From an uncultured Selenomonas sp. (GTDB lineage: Bacteria; Bacillota; Negativicutes; Selenomonadales; Selenomonadaceae): 64,000 bases of DNA. Position numbers and translations under genes: made by a program. The stretch is from positions 248,001 through 312,000 of the forward strand of contig CAKPXP010000001.1 in the NCBI GenBank assembly GCA_934202005.1, written 5' to 3'. The notes beneath the pieces are model-generated. The model ran no database searches, had not been told where the DNA came from, and saw only the letters and a list, made by a program, of their open reading frames with translations. Positions 52,229-62,308 of the stretch are shown in pieces (positions within the stretch are counted from its first letter, which is position 1; each line of letters begins with the position of its first letter).

Positions 52229-53288
52229 GGTGGAACTTCGTCATATTGAGAAATCATACGGCGCCTTCAAGGCGTCGGACGATGTCAGCTTCGCGGCGGA
52301 GCGCGGCAGGCTCGTCGGCCTGCTCGGCCCGTCCGGCAGCGGCAAGACGACGATTTTGCGCATGATCGCTGGGCTCGAGACGCCGGATCGCGGAGAGATC
52401 CTCATCGGCGGCCGCCGCGTGAATGACCTCGCGCCGGGGAAGCGCGGCATCGGCTTCGTCTTTCAGAGCTACGCGCTGTTCCGTCACATGACGGTGCGTG
52501 AGAACATCGCGTTCGGCCTGAAGATCCAGAAGGTGCCGCAGGCGAAGCGCCGGGCGCGCGTCGATGAGCTGCTGGAGCTCATCGGGCTCGCGGGGCTCGG
52601 CGCGCGGTATCCGATGCAGCTTTCCGGCGGGCAGCGCCAGCGCGTCGCGTTCGCGCGGGCGCTCGCACCTGAGCCTGAGCTCCTGCTGCTCGACGAACCG
52701 TTCGCCGCCATCGACGCGAAGGTGCGCAAGGAGCTCCGTGGCTGGCTGCGGCAGACGATCCACAGGCTCGGCGTCACGAGTATCTTCGTCACGCACGACC
52801 AGGAGGAGGCCGTGGAGGTCGCGGATGACATCATCATCACGAATCACGGCCATATCGAGCAGGCGGGTACGCCGGTCGCTATCTACCAGTCACCGCGCAC
52901 GCCGTTCGTCGCGGATTTCATCGGCGAATCGGTGCATGTGCCGGATTATACGGTGTTCAAGGGATTTGACGGCGACGGGGGCGCGGCGGGCCGAGAGGGC
53001 ATCATCCGCCCGGAGTTCCTCGAGATCGGTGCGGACGCCGACGAGATGCGCCTGCCGCTCGCGTCGGAGGACGGGACAGTGCGCGGCGTCTATTTCCGCG
53101 GGGACAGCCTGCAGGTTGATGTCGAGGTCAAGGGACAGCTCCTGCACGGGCGGCGCAGCCTAGAGAAGCGGCCGCTCCGGGAGGGGGACGCGGCCAAGGT
53201 GTTCATCCACCGCATCTACAGCTTCGCGGACGGCGGCACGCGCATCCTCGAGAATGCGGCGAAGCGTCAGGATTCCGTGGTGATTTGA
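52218..53288 (+). CDS. cysA: Sulfate ABC transporter ATP-binding protein CysA
   Basis: A 356-residue ATPase. Walker A GPSGSGKTT is near 36-44, the signature LSGGQRQRVAFARAL near 135 and Walker B LLLLDEPFAAID near 156. A C-terminal TOBE-like regulatory part starts near 240. It powers the CysT/CysW channel. ATG 52218 has AAGGGGG upstream. The next gene starts 10 bp later. Confidence 0.95.
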   Translation: MPIEVELRHIEKSYGAFKASDDVSFAAERGRLVGLLGPSGSGKTTILRMIAGLETPDRGEILIGGRRVNDLAPGKRGIGFVFQSYALFRHMTVRENIAFGLKIQKVPQAKRRARVDELLELIGLAGLGARYPMQLSGGQRQRVAFARALAPEPELLLLDEPFAAIDAKVRKELRGWLRQTIHRLGVTSIFVTHDQEEAVEVADDIIITNHGHIEQAGTPVAIYQSPRTPFVADFIGESVHVPDYTVFKGFDGDGGAAGREGIIRPEFLEIGADADEMRLPLASEDGTVRGVYFRGDSLQVDVEVKGQLLHGRRSLEKRPLREGDAAKVFIHRIYSFADGGTRILENAAKRQDSVVI

Positions 53289-53298
53289 GGTGAAGGAT

Positions 53299-54993
53299 TT
53301 GAAACTGAAGGAAGAAACATCAGATATCCTCGTCATCGGCGGCGGTGCTGCCGGCTGCTACGCAGCGCTCACGCTCGCGGCGGAGGCGCCAGAGCGCTCG
53401 GTCTTGCTCGTCGACAAGGCGGGCATCGAGCGCAGCGGCTGCCTCGCGGCCGGCGTCAACGCGCTCAACGCGTATATCACGCCGGGGCATACGCCGGAGG
53501 ACTACGCGGACTACGCGGCGGCGGACGCGGCGGGCATCGTGCGCGACGACCTGCTGCTCACGATGTCCGAGCGGCTCAACGAGGTCACGCGCCGCCTGGA
53601 GGCGCTCGGGCTCGTCATCTTGAAAGACGCGGCGGGGAACTACGTCTCGCGCGGCTGGCGCAACATCAAGATCAACGGCGAGAACATCAAGCCGCTGCTC
53701 GCCTCTGTCGTGCGTCGGGCGGAAAATGTCCGGGTGCTGGAGCATGTCGATGTCGTGGATCTCTTGAAAACGGCGGACGGGCGCATCGCCGGCGCCTGGG
53801 GCATCGACCTGCGCGCGGACGCGGTCTGTTATTTTCGCGCGCGCGCTGTCATCTGCGCGACGGGCGGCGCGGCGGGGCTCTACCGGCCGAACCATCCGGG
53901 CGCGGCGCGCCACACGATGTGGTATTCGCCGTTCAACACGGGGGCGGGGTACGCGATGGGGCTGCGCGCGGGCGCGGAGATGACGTCCTTCGAGATGCGG
54001 TTCATCGCGCTGCGGTGCAAGGACACGATCGCGCCGACGGGCACGCTCGCGCAGGGCGTGGGCGCGCCGCAGGTCAACGCGCGCGGCGAGAAGTACCAGG
54101 CGGCCTATGGCAACACGACATCGGAACGCCTCTACGCCGTCGTGAGCGAGAATCTCGCGGGACGCGGCCCCTGCTATCTCGAGACGCAGGGCATCACGGA
54201 GGCGCAAGAGCAGTCGCTCGAGCGCGCGTATCTCAACATGGCGCCGGCGCAGACGATGCGTTGGCGCGAGACGGGACTCGGCCCGCGCGCGGCGAACGTC
54301 GAGGTCGAGGGCACGGAGCCCTATGTCGTCGGCGGCCATACGGCGAGCGGCTATTGGGTGGACGCGGCGCGGCAGACGACGGTACCGGGGCTCTTTGCCG
54401 CGGGCGACGTCGCGGGCGGCTGTCCGCAGAAATACGTGACGGGCGCGTTCGCCGAGGGCGCCTATGCCGCCGAGGGAGCTGCCCGCTACGCGGCGGCGCA
54501 GGCGGAGCTCCCCGCGCCGGCGGAGGACGCGGCGGCAGTGCAGGCACGAGTCGAGCGGCTGCGCGTGCGGCCGGCGGCAGCGCCGCTCTTCACCGCCGAC
54601 GCGCTCGAGGAGGCCATGCAGCAGGTCATGGATGAGGAAGCGGGCGGCATCAGCGCCGGCTACCGCTACACGGAGCGTCAGCTCGCTGCGGCCGCGCACC
54701 ACATCGCGCGCCTCACGCGGCTCAGTGAGGGGCTGCGCGCAGAGGACACCTACGGACTGCTGAAGATCTTCGAGCTGCGCGAGCGGCTGCTCGTCTGCCG
54801 CGTGCTCATCGACCACATGAAAGCGCGGCGCGAGACACGCTGGCACTGCTTCGCGGAGAACCTCGACCATCCGGCGCGGGACGCGCATTTTGAGAAGTAC
54901 GTCAATTCCAGGCTGAAAGACGGCAGGGTGGAGATCCTCCTGCGCGATCTGGTGAAACGGGGGCAGCGTTATGAGCATACGGCTGGAAAATGA
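53299..54993 (+). CDS. aprA: Adenylylsulfate reductase alpha-like flavoprotein
   Basis: A 564-residue FAD flavoprotein of the fumarate reductase/APS reductase superfamily. The FAD motif is [16 protein letters not shown] near 9-24. AprA-type segments include [16 protein letters not shown] near 68 and [19 protein letters not shown] near 235. It probably reduces APS to sulfite with its ferredoxin partner. Its place between the sulfate importer and cysDN supports an APS reductase used for assimilation. TTG 53299 was chosen, with GAGGTG upstream; GTG 53290 is part of that site. No activity is proven. Confidence 0.75.
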   Translation: MKLKEETSDILVIGGGAAGCYAALTLAAEAPERSVLLVDKAGIERSGCLAAGVNALNAYITPGHTPEDYADYAAADAAGIVRDDLLLTMSERLNEVTRRLEALGLVILKDAAGNYVSRGWRNIKINGENIKPLLASVVRRAENVRVLEHVDVVDLLKTADGRIAGAWGIDLRADAVCYFRARAVICATGGAAGLYRPNHPGAARHTMWYSPFNTGAGYAMGLRAGAEMTSFEMRFIALRCKDTIAPTGTLAQGVGAPQVNARGEKYQAAYGNTTSERLYAVVSENLAGRGPCYLETQGITEAQEQSLERAYLNMAPAQTMRWRETGLGPRAANVEVEGTEPYVVGGHTASGYWVDAARQTTVPGLFAAGDVAGGCPQKYVTGAFAEGAYAAEGAARYAAAQAELPAPAEDAAAVQARVERLRVRPAAAPLFTADALEEAMQQVMDEEAGGISAGYRYTERQLAAAAHHIARLTRLSEGLRAEDTYGLLKIFELRERLLVCRVLIDHMKARRETRWHCFAENLDHPARDAHFEKYVNSRLKDGRVEILLRDLVKRGQRYEHTAGK

Positions 54994-55282
54994 GAAATGC
55001 ATCGGCTGCGGCCGCTGCGCGGATGTCTGTCCGGGCAACCTTCTCGTCATCGAGGCAGGCAGGGCGCGCCTGCGCGACGCGCGCGACTGCTGGGGCTGCA
55101 CGGCCTGCGTCAAGGCGTGCCCGCGTGCGGCGATCTTCTATACGCTCGAGGCGTCGCTCGGCGGCGCGGGCGGCAGGCTCTACGCCGAGGACAGCCGTGA
55201 TACGCTCACCTGGGTGCTGCGGCTCGCGGACGGCGCGGAGCAGCGCATCACAGTCAACAAGCAGCAGGCGAATGATTACTGA
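54971..55282 (+). CDS. aprB: Ferredoxin-type adenylylsulfate reductase beta-like subunit
   Basis: A 103-residue protein with two [4Fe-4S] motifs, [13 protein letters not shown] near 10-22 and [12 protein letters not shown] near 41-52, and a C-terminal beta-rich tail like that of AprB. It overlaps the aprA end by 23 nt, so the two subunits are coupled. It would pass electrons to the flavin of AprA. The 118 bp to cysD contain no recognised feature. Confidence 0.8.
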   Translation: MSIRLENEKCIGCGRCADVCPGNLLVIEAGRARLRDARDCWGCTACVKACPRAAIFYTLEASLGGAGGRLYAEDSRDTLTWVLRLADGAEQRITVNKQQANDY

Positions 55283-55400
55283 GAAATCAGTGATACCGCA
55301 AGACGTCAGCGGAGGCACAAGACCTCGCGCTGCCGGATACGAAAGACATGCGAGCTGCGAGAGCGGCCGCGTACAGACTACCATCAGGGAGAGAGAAGAC

Positions 55401-56309
55401 ATGGGAAAATTATCGCATCTCGATGCGCTCGAGGCGGAGGCCATCTACATCATCCGTGAGGTGGCGGCCGAGTGTGAAAAGCCGGTGATGCTCTATTCCA
55501 TCGGCAAGGACAGCACGGTCATGATGCATCTCGCGCTCAAGGCGTTCTATCCGGAGAAACCGCCGTTTCCGTTCCTGCACATCAACACGACGTGGAAGTT
55601 CCACGAGATGATCGCGTTCCGCGACGCGCAGGCGAAAAAATACGGCCTCACGATGCTCGAGTACAAGAATGAGGAGGGCATCCGCGAGGGCATCAATCCC
55701 TTCGACCACGGCGCGTCCTACACCGACATCATGAAGACGCAGGCGCTCAAGCAGGCGCTGACGAAGTATGGCTTCACGGCGGCGTTCGGTGGCGGGCGGC
55801 GAGACGAGGAGAAATCCCGTGCAAAGGAGCGCGTGTTCTCGTTCCGCAACGCAGCGCAGGCATGGGATCCGAAGAACCAGCGCCCCGAGATGTGGAAGCT
55901 CTACAACGCGGAGCTCCACAAGGGGGAGAGCATCCGCGTGTTCCCGCTCTCAAACTGGACGGAGAAGGATATCTGGCAGTACATCCGCCGCGAGCAGCTC
56001 GAGATCGTCTCCCTCTATTTCGCGAAGGAGCGCCCCTGCATCGAGCGCGACGGCAACATCATCATGGTAGATGACGACCGCATCGTCAGGAAGCTGCACC
56101 TGCGGCCCGAGGATATCCGGCCGCGGAAGATCCGGTTCCGCACGCTCGGCTGCTATCCGCTCACGGGCGGCATTGAGTCTGATGCCGACACGCTGGACGC
56201 CATCGTCGAGGAGACGCTTGGCGCCGTGGAGTCCGAGCGCACGAGCCGCGTCATCGACCATGAGGGAGCCGGCAGCATGGAGCGCCGGAAACGGGAGGGT
56301 TATTTCTGA
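55401..56309 (+). CDS. cysD: Sulfate adenylyltransferase subunit 2
   Basis: A 302-residue PP-loop ATP sulfurylase catalytic subunit that forms APS from sulfate and ATP. The PP-loop is [18 protein letters not shown] near 33-50, and [16 protein letters not shown] near 131 is characteristic. ATG 55401 follows GAGAGA. Its TGA overlaps the cysN ATG, so the two subunits are made together. Confidence 0.95.
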   Translation: MGKLSHLDALEAEAIYIIREVAAECEKPVMLYSIGKDSTVMMHLALKAFYPEKPPFPFLHINTTWKFHEMIAFRDAQAKKYGLTMLEYKNEEGIREGINPFDHGASYTDIMKTQALKQALTKYGFTAAFGGGRRDEEKSRAKERVFSFRNAAQAWDPKNQRPEMWKLYNAELHKGESIRVFPLSNWTEKDIWQYIRREQLEIVSLYFAKERPCIERDGNIIMVDDDRIVRKLHLRPEDIRPRKIRFRTLGCYPLTGGIESDADTLDAIVEETLGAVESERTSRVIDHEGAGSMERRKREGYF

Positions 56310-57949
56310 TGAACGATTTGCTGAAATTTATCACCTGCGGCAGCGTGGACGACGGCAAGTCCACGCTCATCGGCCATCTGCTCTACGACGCGAAGCTCAT
56401 CTATGCCGATCAGAAAGAGGCGCTGCTGCTCGACTCGAAGGTCGGCAGCCGCGGCGGTGCCATCGACTACTCGCTGCTGCTCGACGGCCTGCTCGCTGAG
56501 CGCGAGCAGGGGATCACGATCGATGTCGCCTACCGTTATTTCACGACGGACCGGCGCAGCTTCATCTGCGCCGACACGCCGGGGCATGAGGAGTATACGC
56601 GCAACATGGCCTGCGGCGCGTCATTCGCGGATCTCGCCATCATCCTCGTGGACGCTTCGAAGGGCGTGCTCACGCAGACGCGCCGCCACGCGCGCATCTG
56701 CGCGCTCATGGGCATCCGCTATTTCGTCTTCGCCGTGAACAAGATGGACCTCATCGGCTACGACGAGGCGCAGTTCCGCGCCATCGAGGCGGAGATCGGC
56801 GCGCTCCGGCAGGAGCTCGGGCTCGAGAGCGTCCGCATTATCCCGGTTTCAGCGACGGAGGGCGACAATATCACGAAGCGCTCTGACCGCATACCCTGGT
56901 ATGACGGCGAGGTCCTCCAGGAATATCTCGAGACGGTCGACGTCACGGCGGGGGCCGCCGCGGAGAAGGGGTTCTACCTCCCCGTGCAGCGCGTCTGCCG
57001 TCCGAACCAGTCGTTCCGCGGTTTCGCGGGGCAGATCGAGAGCGGCAGCGTCGCTGTCGGCGATACGGTGACGGCCCTGCCGAGCGGCGAGCAGGCGGAG
57101 GTCACGCGTATTTTCGTCGCTGACCACGAGGAGAAGCGTGCCAGCGTCGGCCAGCCCGTCACGCTGCAGCTCAGCCGCGAGGTCGATGTCTCGCGCGGCT
57201 GCGTGCTCGAGCGGGAGAGCGGACTAAGCCTCGCTGACGCGTTCGAGGCGGAGATCCTCTGGATGGACGACGCGCCGCTCACCGTGGGGAAGAATTTCCT
57301 CATCAAGCTCGGCACGAAGAAGATTCCCGGCATCCTTTCCGGCATCGCGTACCGCACCGACATCCATACGGGCAAGCACGAGCCGGCGGAGCGCCTCGAG
57401 AAGAACGAGATCGCGCATGTGACGATTGCCGTCACGGAGCCCATCGTGGTCGGATTGTTCGACGAGCACCGCACGCAGGGCGAGCTCCTGCTCATCGACC
57501 GCATCACGAACAACACGGCGGCCTGCGGCGTCGTGCGCAGCATCGGCGCTGCGGAGGACGCGGCGCGTGTCCGCGCGACGCCCGCGATGCGCAGCGCGCT
57601 CAACTGGCAGAAGCCGCTCGTCGCTGTGTTCCGTCCCGGCGCGGACGGCACGACGGCGCGCGCCGTCGCGGAGGCGGAATACCGCCTCGTGCAGAGCGGC
57701 CGTCACACGTACCTTTACGCGCCGGCGGCGGGCGAGGACTACGCGCGCACGGCAGCGCACCTCGCGGCGGCGGGCGTCATCGTGCTGCTCGTCCTCAGCG
57801 CTGACGCGCCGCGCCCGGAGATCCCAGAGGCGCGGGAGTGGAGCTCGCTCGCGCCCGCAGGCGAGCAGACGGCGCAGGCCATCGCCGCGCGGCTGCTCCA
57901 GGAGACACTGCTCGATGCCGCGTTCGCGCCGGGGCAGTGGGTGATTTGA
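56309..57949 (+). CDS. cysN: Sulfate adenylyltransferase GTPase subunit with degenerate APS-kinase-like C-terminus
   Basis: A 546-residue GTPase subunit. The P-loop is GSVDDGKST at residues 11-19, and DTPGHEEY near 90 and NKMDL near 147 are the other G motifs; beta-barrel domains follow. About 115 residues from near 432 extend past the usual CysN. They resemble an APS kinase fold (VAVFRP..., SGRHTYLY, AAHLAAAGVIVLLV), but the Walker A is replaced by RPGADGTTAR without the GxxGxGK[S/T] lysine. The kinase function is therefore probably lost. Confidence 0.9.
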   Translation: MNDLLKFITCGSVDDGKSTLIGHLLYDAKLIYADQKEALLLDSKVGSRGGAIDYSLLLDGLLAEREQGITIDVAYRYFTTDRRSFICADTPGHEEYTRNMACGASFADLAIILVDASKGVLTQTRRHARICALMGIRYFVFAVNKMDLIGYDEAQFRAIEAEIGALRQELGLESVRIIPVSATEGDNITKRSDRIPWYDGEVLQEYLETVDVTAGAAAEKGFYLPVQRVCRPNQSFRGFAGQIESGSVAVGDTVTALPSGEQAEVTRIFVADHEEKRASVGQPVTLQLSREVDVSRGCVLERESGLSLADAFEAEILWMDDAPLTVGKNFLIKLGTKKIPGILSGIAYRTDIHTGKHEPAERLEKNEIAHVTIAVTEPIVVGLFDEHRTQGELLLIDRITNNTAACGVVRSIGAAEDAARVRATPAMRSALNWQKPLVAVFRPGADGTTARAVAEAEYRLVQSGRHTYLYAPAAGEDYARTAAHLAAAGVIVLLVLSADAPRPEIPEAREWSSLAPAGEQTAQAIAARLLQETLLDAAFAPGQWVI

Positions 57950-57962
57950 GCGATGACAGAGG

Positions 57963-57991
57963 TTGCATTTTCCGCGCGCGTGTGCTAAGAT
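57963..57991 (+). promoter_or_regulatory. Promoter of valS
   Basis: TTGCAT (57963-57968), a 17-nt spacer and TAAGAT (57986-57991), directly upstream of the T-box leader. Confidence 0.75.
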
Positions 57992-58236
57992 AGCTCACAT
58001 AATAGCTCATATCATGGAAAGACGAAGAGGAAGAGGAGTAGCTGCCGGATGTCAGCAGAGAGAGGGCGGTCGGTGCAAGCCCCCGGCAGGATGGCAGCGA
58101 AGTCGCTTCTGAGTCGCCCGGGGGAGGCGTGCGCGTTACCTCGGGCCGCGGCCGCGGCGTTAGAGCGAAGAGCAGCAAGTTAGGTGGTACCACGGAAGCA
58201 GGCGCTTTCGTCCTTCGGGACGGAGGCGCTTTTTTC
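57992..58236 (+). promoter_or_regulatory. T-box riboswitch controlling valS (tRNA-Val responsive)
   Basis: A stem I region with AGTA and AGAGAG-type bulges is followed by GAA (58099-58101) and a GTC valine specifier at 58102-58104. The T-box motif AGGTGGTACCACGG (58182-58195) offers TGGT to pair with an uncharged ACCA end. An intrinsic terminator (58202-58229, loop TTCG, then TTTTTT) follows. Uncharged tRNA-Val would open valS transcription. The 341 bp between cysN and valS are explained by this leader and its promoter. Confidence 0.88.
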
Positions 58237-58290
58237 ATGGGTCACGAGATTTTGCGGGCGTGCCCGCGATGGTTTAGAGGAGTATCCGAT

Positions 58291-60963
58291 ATGGCAGAGA
58301 CGAAAGAGACGAACATCCCGAAGGTCTACGATCCGCAGTCGTTCGAGAAGAAATGGTATCAGTTCTGGGAGGAGCACAAGTTCTTCCACGCGGAGGTGGA
58401 TAAGCGCAAGAAGCCGTACAGCATGGTTATCCCGCCGCCGAATGTCACGGGCCAGCTGCACATGGGCCACGCGCTCGACAATACGTTGCAGGATATCCTC
58501 ATCCGCTACCATCGCATGCAGGGCTACAACACGGTGTGGATCCCGGGCTGCGACCACGCGGGTATCGCGACGCAGGCGAAGGTCGAGGGGAAGCTCCGCG
58601 AGGAGGGAACGAACCGCTATGAGCTCGGCCGCGAGAAGTTCCTCGAGCGCGTCTGGGACTGGAAGGAGAAGTTCGGTAGCCGCATCATGTTCCAGCTGCG
58701 CTCCCTCGGCTCCTCGCTCGATTGGGACCGCGAGCGCTTCACGATGGATGAGGGCTGCAGCCGCGCCGTGCGTGAGGTGTTCGTGAGCCTCTACGAGAAG
58801 GGCCTCATCTATCAGGGCACGCGCATCACGAACTGGTGTCCGTCCTGCAATACGGCCATCTCGGACATCGAGGTCGAGCACGAGACGGAGAAAGGCCATC
58901 TCTGGCATCTGCGCTACGCGGTCGAGGGCGAGCCGGGCCGCTACGTCGAGATCGCGACGACGCGCCCGGAGACGATGTTCGGCGATACGGGCGTCGCGGT
59001 GCATCCCGACGATGAGCGCTACAAGGATCTCGTCGGCAAGACGCTCATCCTGCCGATCGTCGGCCGCCGCATCCCGCTCTTTGCCGACGAATATGTCGAC
59101 AAGGCGTTCGGCACGGGCGCGGTCAAGGTCACGCCTGCGCACGATCCGAACGACTTCGAGATGGGGCAGCGTCACCACCTCGAGGAGATCAAGGTCATCG
59201 GCAATACGGGCAAGATGCTCGAGGGCGCCGGGAAATACGCGGGCATGGATCGCTATGAATGCCGCAAGGCGCTCGTCAAGGAGCTCGAGGAGACGGGCGT
59301 TCTCGTCTCGGTCGAGGAGCATGAGCACGCCGTCGGTCACTGCTCGCGCTGCCATTCGACGATCGAGCCGCTCGTCTCGAAGCAGTGGTTCGTGAAGATG
59401 GAGGGCCTCGCGAAGCCCGCCATCGAGGCGGTGAAGGACGGACGCATCCAGTTCGTGCCGGAGCGCTTCACGAAGATTTACTGCAACTGGCTCGAGAACA
59501 TCCGCGACTGGTGCATCTCGCGCCAGCTCTGGTGGGGCCATCGCATCCCCGCCTGGTACTGCGACGACTGCGGCGAGACGAGCGTCTCGCGCACGGATCT
59601 CACGGTGTGCCCGCACTGCGGGAGCCATCATATCCATCAGGACGAGGATGTGCTCGACACCTGGTTCAGCTCGGGCCTCTGGCCGTTCGAGACGTTCGGC
59701 TGGCCGGACAAGACGCCGGAGCTCGCGCAGTTCTATCCGACGGCGACGCTCGTGACGGGCTACGATATCATCTTCTTTTGGGTGGCGCGCATGGTCATGA
59801 TGGGGCTGGAGTTCGGCAAGGACATCCCGTTCCATCACGTATTCATCCACGGCCTCGTGCGCGACAGCCAGGGCCGCAAGATGAGCAAGTCCCTCGGCAA
59901 CGGCATCGACCCCGTCGAGGTCATCGAGAAGTACGGCGCCGATACGCTGCGCTTCATGCTCATCACGGGCAACACGCCGGGCAACGATATGCGCTTCTAC
60001 TGGGAGCGCGTCGAGAGCGCGCGCAATTTCGCGAACAAGATCTGGAACGCGTCGCGCTACATCCTCATGAACCTCGAGGGCTTCGATCGCTCGTTCCGCC
60101 CGGAGGAGGCGGATTACACGCTCGCGGACCGCTGGATCCTCTCGCGTTTCGCGCGCACGGAGCAGGGCGTCACGGAGAGCCTCGATAAATTCGAGCTCGG
60201 CGAGGCGGGCCGCATGATCTACGAGTTCCTCTGGAATGAGTTCTGCGACTGGTACATCGAGCTCACAAAGGCGCGCCTCTACGACAAGGAGAATGTGCGC
60301 GCGAAGAACACGGCGCTCTATGTGCTCTCCTATGTCCTCGAGAACACGTTGCGCCTGCTGCATCCCTTCATGCCGTTCCTCACGGAGGAAATCTGGCAGA
60401 AGGTGCCGCATGACACGCGGTTCCCGAGCATCATGATCGCCGACTGGCCGAAGGGGGACGCGGGCCTCATCCACGATGAAGTCGAGGCGCAGATGACGGC
60501 CATCATGGAGACCATCAAGACTGTCCGCAACCTGCGCGCCGAGGTCGGTGCGGCACCCGGGAAAAAGAGCGAGGTCATCCTCGGCTTCACGGACGAGGCG
60601 CTGCGTCCCGTTTTCTCGGCGCACGAGAGCTACCTCCAGGCGCTTGCGGCCGCGGAGCCCGTGACGTTGCTCGCCGCTGGTGCGGCGAAACCGGAGAACG
60701 CCATGGCGGGCGTTGTCGGCGGTGTGGAGATCTACCTGCCGCTCAAGGGGCTCATCGACGTGGAGAAGGAGACGGCGCGCCTCACGAAGGAGCGCGAGAA
60801 GCTCCAGAAGGAAATCAAGCGCCTGACGGGCAAGCTCAGCAACGAGGGCTTCCTCAAGAAGGCGCCGGCGGCCGTCGTCGCCGGGGAGCGCGAGAAGCTC
60901 GCAGGCTATGAGGAAAAGGAGAAATCCCTCGAGGCACGTCTCGCAGATCTCGCGAAGCTTTGA
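58291..60963 (+). CDS. valS: Valyl-tRNA synthetase
   Basis: An 890-residue class I synthetase. The HIGH-type motif is GQLHMGHAL near 54-62 and KMSKSLGNG near 530. The editing (CP1) domain lies between them, and a C-terminal tRNA-binding coiled coil ([17 protein letters not shown]) ends the protein. The start follows AGAGGAG. It is controlled by the T-box leader. folC begins 13 bp after the stop, so both are co-transcribed. Confidence 0.97.
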   Translation: MAETKETNIPKVYDPQSFEKKWYQFWEEHKFFHAEVDKRKKPYSMVIPPPNVTGQLHMGHALDNTLQDILIRYHRMQGYNTVWIPGCDHAGIATQAKVEGKLREEGTNRYELGREKFLERVWDWKEKFGSRIMFQLRSLGSSLDWDRERFTMDEGCSRAVREVFVSLYEKGLIYQGTRITNWCPSCNTAISDIEVEHETEKGHLWHLRYAVEGEPGRYVEIATTRPETMFGDTGVAVHPDDERYKDLVGKTLILPIVGRRIPLFADEYVDKAFGTGAVKVTPAHDPNDFEMGQRHHLEEIKVIGNTGKMLEGAGKYAGMDRYECRKALVKELEETGVLVSVEEHEHAVGHCSRCHSTIEPLVSKQWFVKMEGLAKPAIEAVKDGRIQFVPERFTKIYCNWLENIRDWCISRQLWWGHRIPAWYCDDCGETSVSRTDLTVCPHCGSHHIHQDEDVLDTWFSSGLWPFETFGWPDKTPELAQFYPTATLVTGYDIIFFWVARMVMMGLEFGKDIPFHHVFIHGLVRDSQGRKMSKSLGNGIDPVEVIEKYGADTLRFMLITGNTPGNDMRFYWERVESARNFANKIWNASRYILMNLEGFDRSFRPEEADYTLADRWILSRFARTEQGVTESLDKFELGEAGRMIYEFLWNEFCDWYIELTKARLYDKENVRAKNTALYVLSYVLENTLRLLHPFMPFLTEEIWQKVPHDTRFPSIMIADWPKGDAGLIHDEVEAQMTAIMETIKTVRNLRAEVGAAPGKKSEVILGFTDEALRPVFSAHESYLQALAAAEPVTLLAAGAAKPENAMAGVVGGVEIYLPLKGLIDVEKETARLTKEREKLQKEIKRLTGKLSNEGFLKKAPAAVVAGEREKLAGYEEKEKSLEARLADLAKL

Positions 60964-60976
60964 TGGAGGAGCGCAG

Positions 60977-62308
60977 ATGAACTATCAGGAAGCATTGGCC
61001 TATCTCGACGGGCTCAATGTCTTTGGCGTGCGCCTCGGACTTTCCCGCATCAAGCGCCTGCTCTCGCTCCTCGGCAATCCGCAGGACAAGTACCGCACGG
61101 TTCATGTGACGGGAACGAACGGCAAGGGCTCCGTCTCCGCCATGCTCGCGGGCATCCTCCGGAAGGCGACCATCCATACGGGACTCTATATCTCGCCGCA
61201 TCTCGTCTCCTACACGGAGCGCATGCAGGTGGACGGCCAGCCCATCAGTGAGGAGGATTTTGCCGAGGCGATCTCCGCCGTGCGCGCGTTCATCGAGCAG
61301 ATGCTCGCGGAGGGCGAAGAGTGCCCGACGCAGTTCGAGGCGCTCACGGCCGCGGCCTTTTACTACTTCGCCACGCGCAAGGTTGAGTATGCCGTCATCG
61401 AGGTCGGCCTCGGCGGGCTGCTTGACTCGACGAACGTCATCACGCCGGAGGTCTCGGTCATCACGAATGTCGCGTTCGAGCACGCGAAGCTCTGCGGCGG
61501 CACGCTCGCGGGCATCGCGCACCACAAGGCGGGCATCATCAAGGACGAGGTTCCCGTCGTCACGGCGGCAGAGGGCATGCCGCTTGCCATCCTGCGGGAG
61601 GCGGCGGAGCAACACGCCGCGGATATCTTCGTCGAGGGAGAGGACTTCTCGGTCAGGGGCGGCGCGTTTTCGCCGCGCGGGCAGTCGTTTTCCTTCTCTT
61701 CGCCGCAGCTCGGCGTGGACGGCGCGCCCTATGAGCTCCATCTGCTCGGCGCGCATCAGGTGAAAAACGTGGGCGTCGCCATCATGACGGCCTATCTGCT
61801 GCACAACATCGAGCCGCGCATCACGGAGCCGGTCGTGCGCGAGGCGCTGCGCCTCGTGACCTGGCCCGGCCGGTTCGAGTATCTCGAGGTGCCGTCAGAG
61901 GGGGGCGCGGGCGTGCAGCCCGTCCTCATCGACGGCGCGCACAACCCCGCGGGCATGGAGGTGCTGCGGCAGAGCCTCGACGCGTATTTCCCTGGGCAGC
62001 CGCGCGTGCTGCTGCTCGGCATCCTGCACGACAAGGATATCGACAAGATGCTCCGGACACTCGTGCGGCCGGAGGATCTCGTCGTCATGACGCCGCCGCA
62101 GTCTGACCGCGCAGAGAAAGCGCGCGTGCTGGCGGAGGAGGCGGCGCAGTACGCGCAAAGCGTCGCGTACCGCGAGGACAACGTCGAGGCGCTCGCCCTC
62201 GCGCTTTCTCTGGCGCAGGAGGGCCGTCTGCTCGTCGTAGCGGGCTCGCTCTATCTCATCGGCGGCCTGCGCCAGTTGCTGCTCGGAAAGGAGGATCCCC
62301 ATGCCTGA
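60977..62308 (+). CDS. folC: Folylpolyglutamate synthase / dihydrofolate synthase
   Basis: A 443-residue Mur-ligase-fold enzyme adding glutamate to folates. The P-loop TGTNGKGSVSAM is near 45-56 and the ISPHLVSYTERM segment near 74. The C-terminal domain includes LIDGAHNPAGMEVL. ATG 60977 follows GGAGGAG. It overlaps the next gene by 8 nt and joins valS in one transcript, a common Firmicute pair. Confidence 0.95.
   Translation: MNYQEALAYLDGLNVFGVRLGLSRIKRLLSLLGNPQDKYRTVHVTGTNGKGSVSAMLAGILRKATIHTGLYISPHLVSYTERMQVDGQPISEEDFAEAISAVRAFIEQMLAEGEECPTQFEALTAAAFYYFATRKVEYAVIEVGLGGLLDSTNVITPEVSVITNVAFEHAKLCGGTLAGIAHHKAGIIKDEVPVVTAAEGMPLAILREAAEQHAADIFVEGEDFSVRGGAFSPRGQSFSFSSPQLGVDGAPYELHLLGAHQVKNVGVAIMTAYLLHNIEPRITEPVVREALRLVTWPGRFEYLEVPSEGGAGVQPVLIDGAHNPAGMEVLRQSLDAYFPGQPRVLLLGILHDKDIDKMLRTLVRPEDLVVMTPPQSDRAEKARVLAEEAAQYAQSVAYREDNVEALALALSLAQEGRLLVVAGSLYLIGGLRQLLLGKEDPHA

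Noticed and set aside
58180-60624. 814-codon minus-strand frame opposite valS
   Set aside because: Same codon-bias effect; valS is certain on the plus strand and the antisense protein has no recognisable motif.
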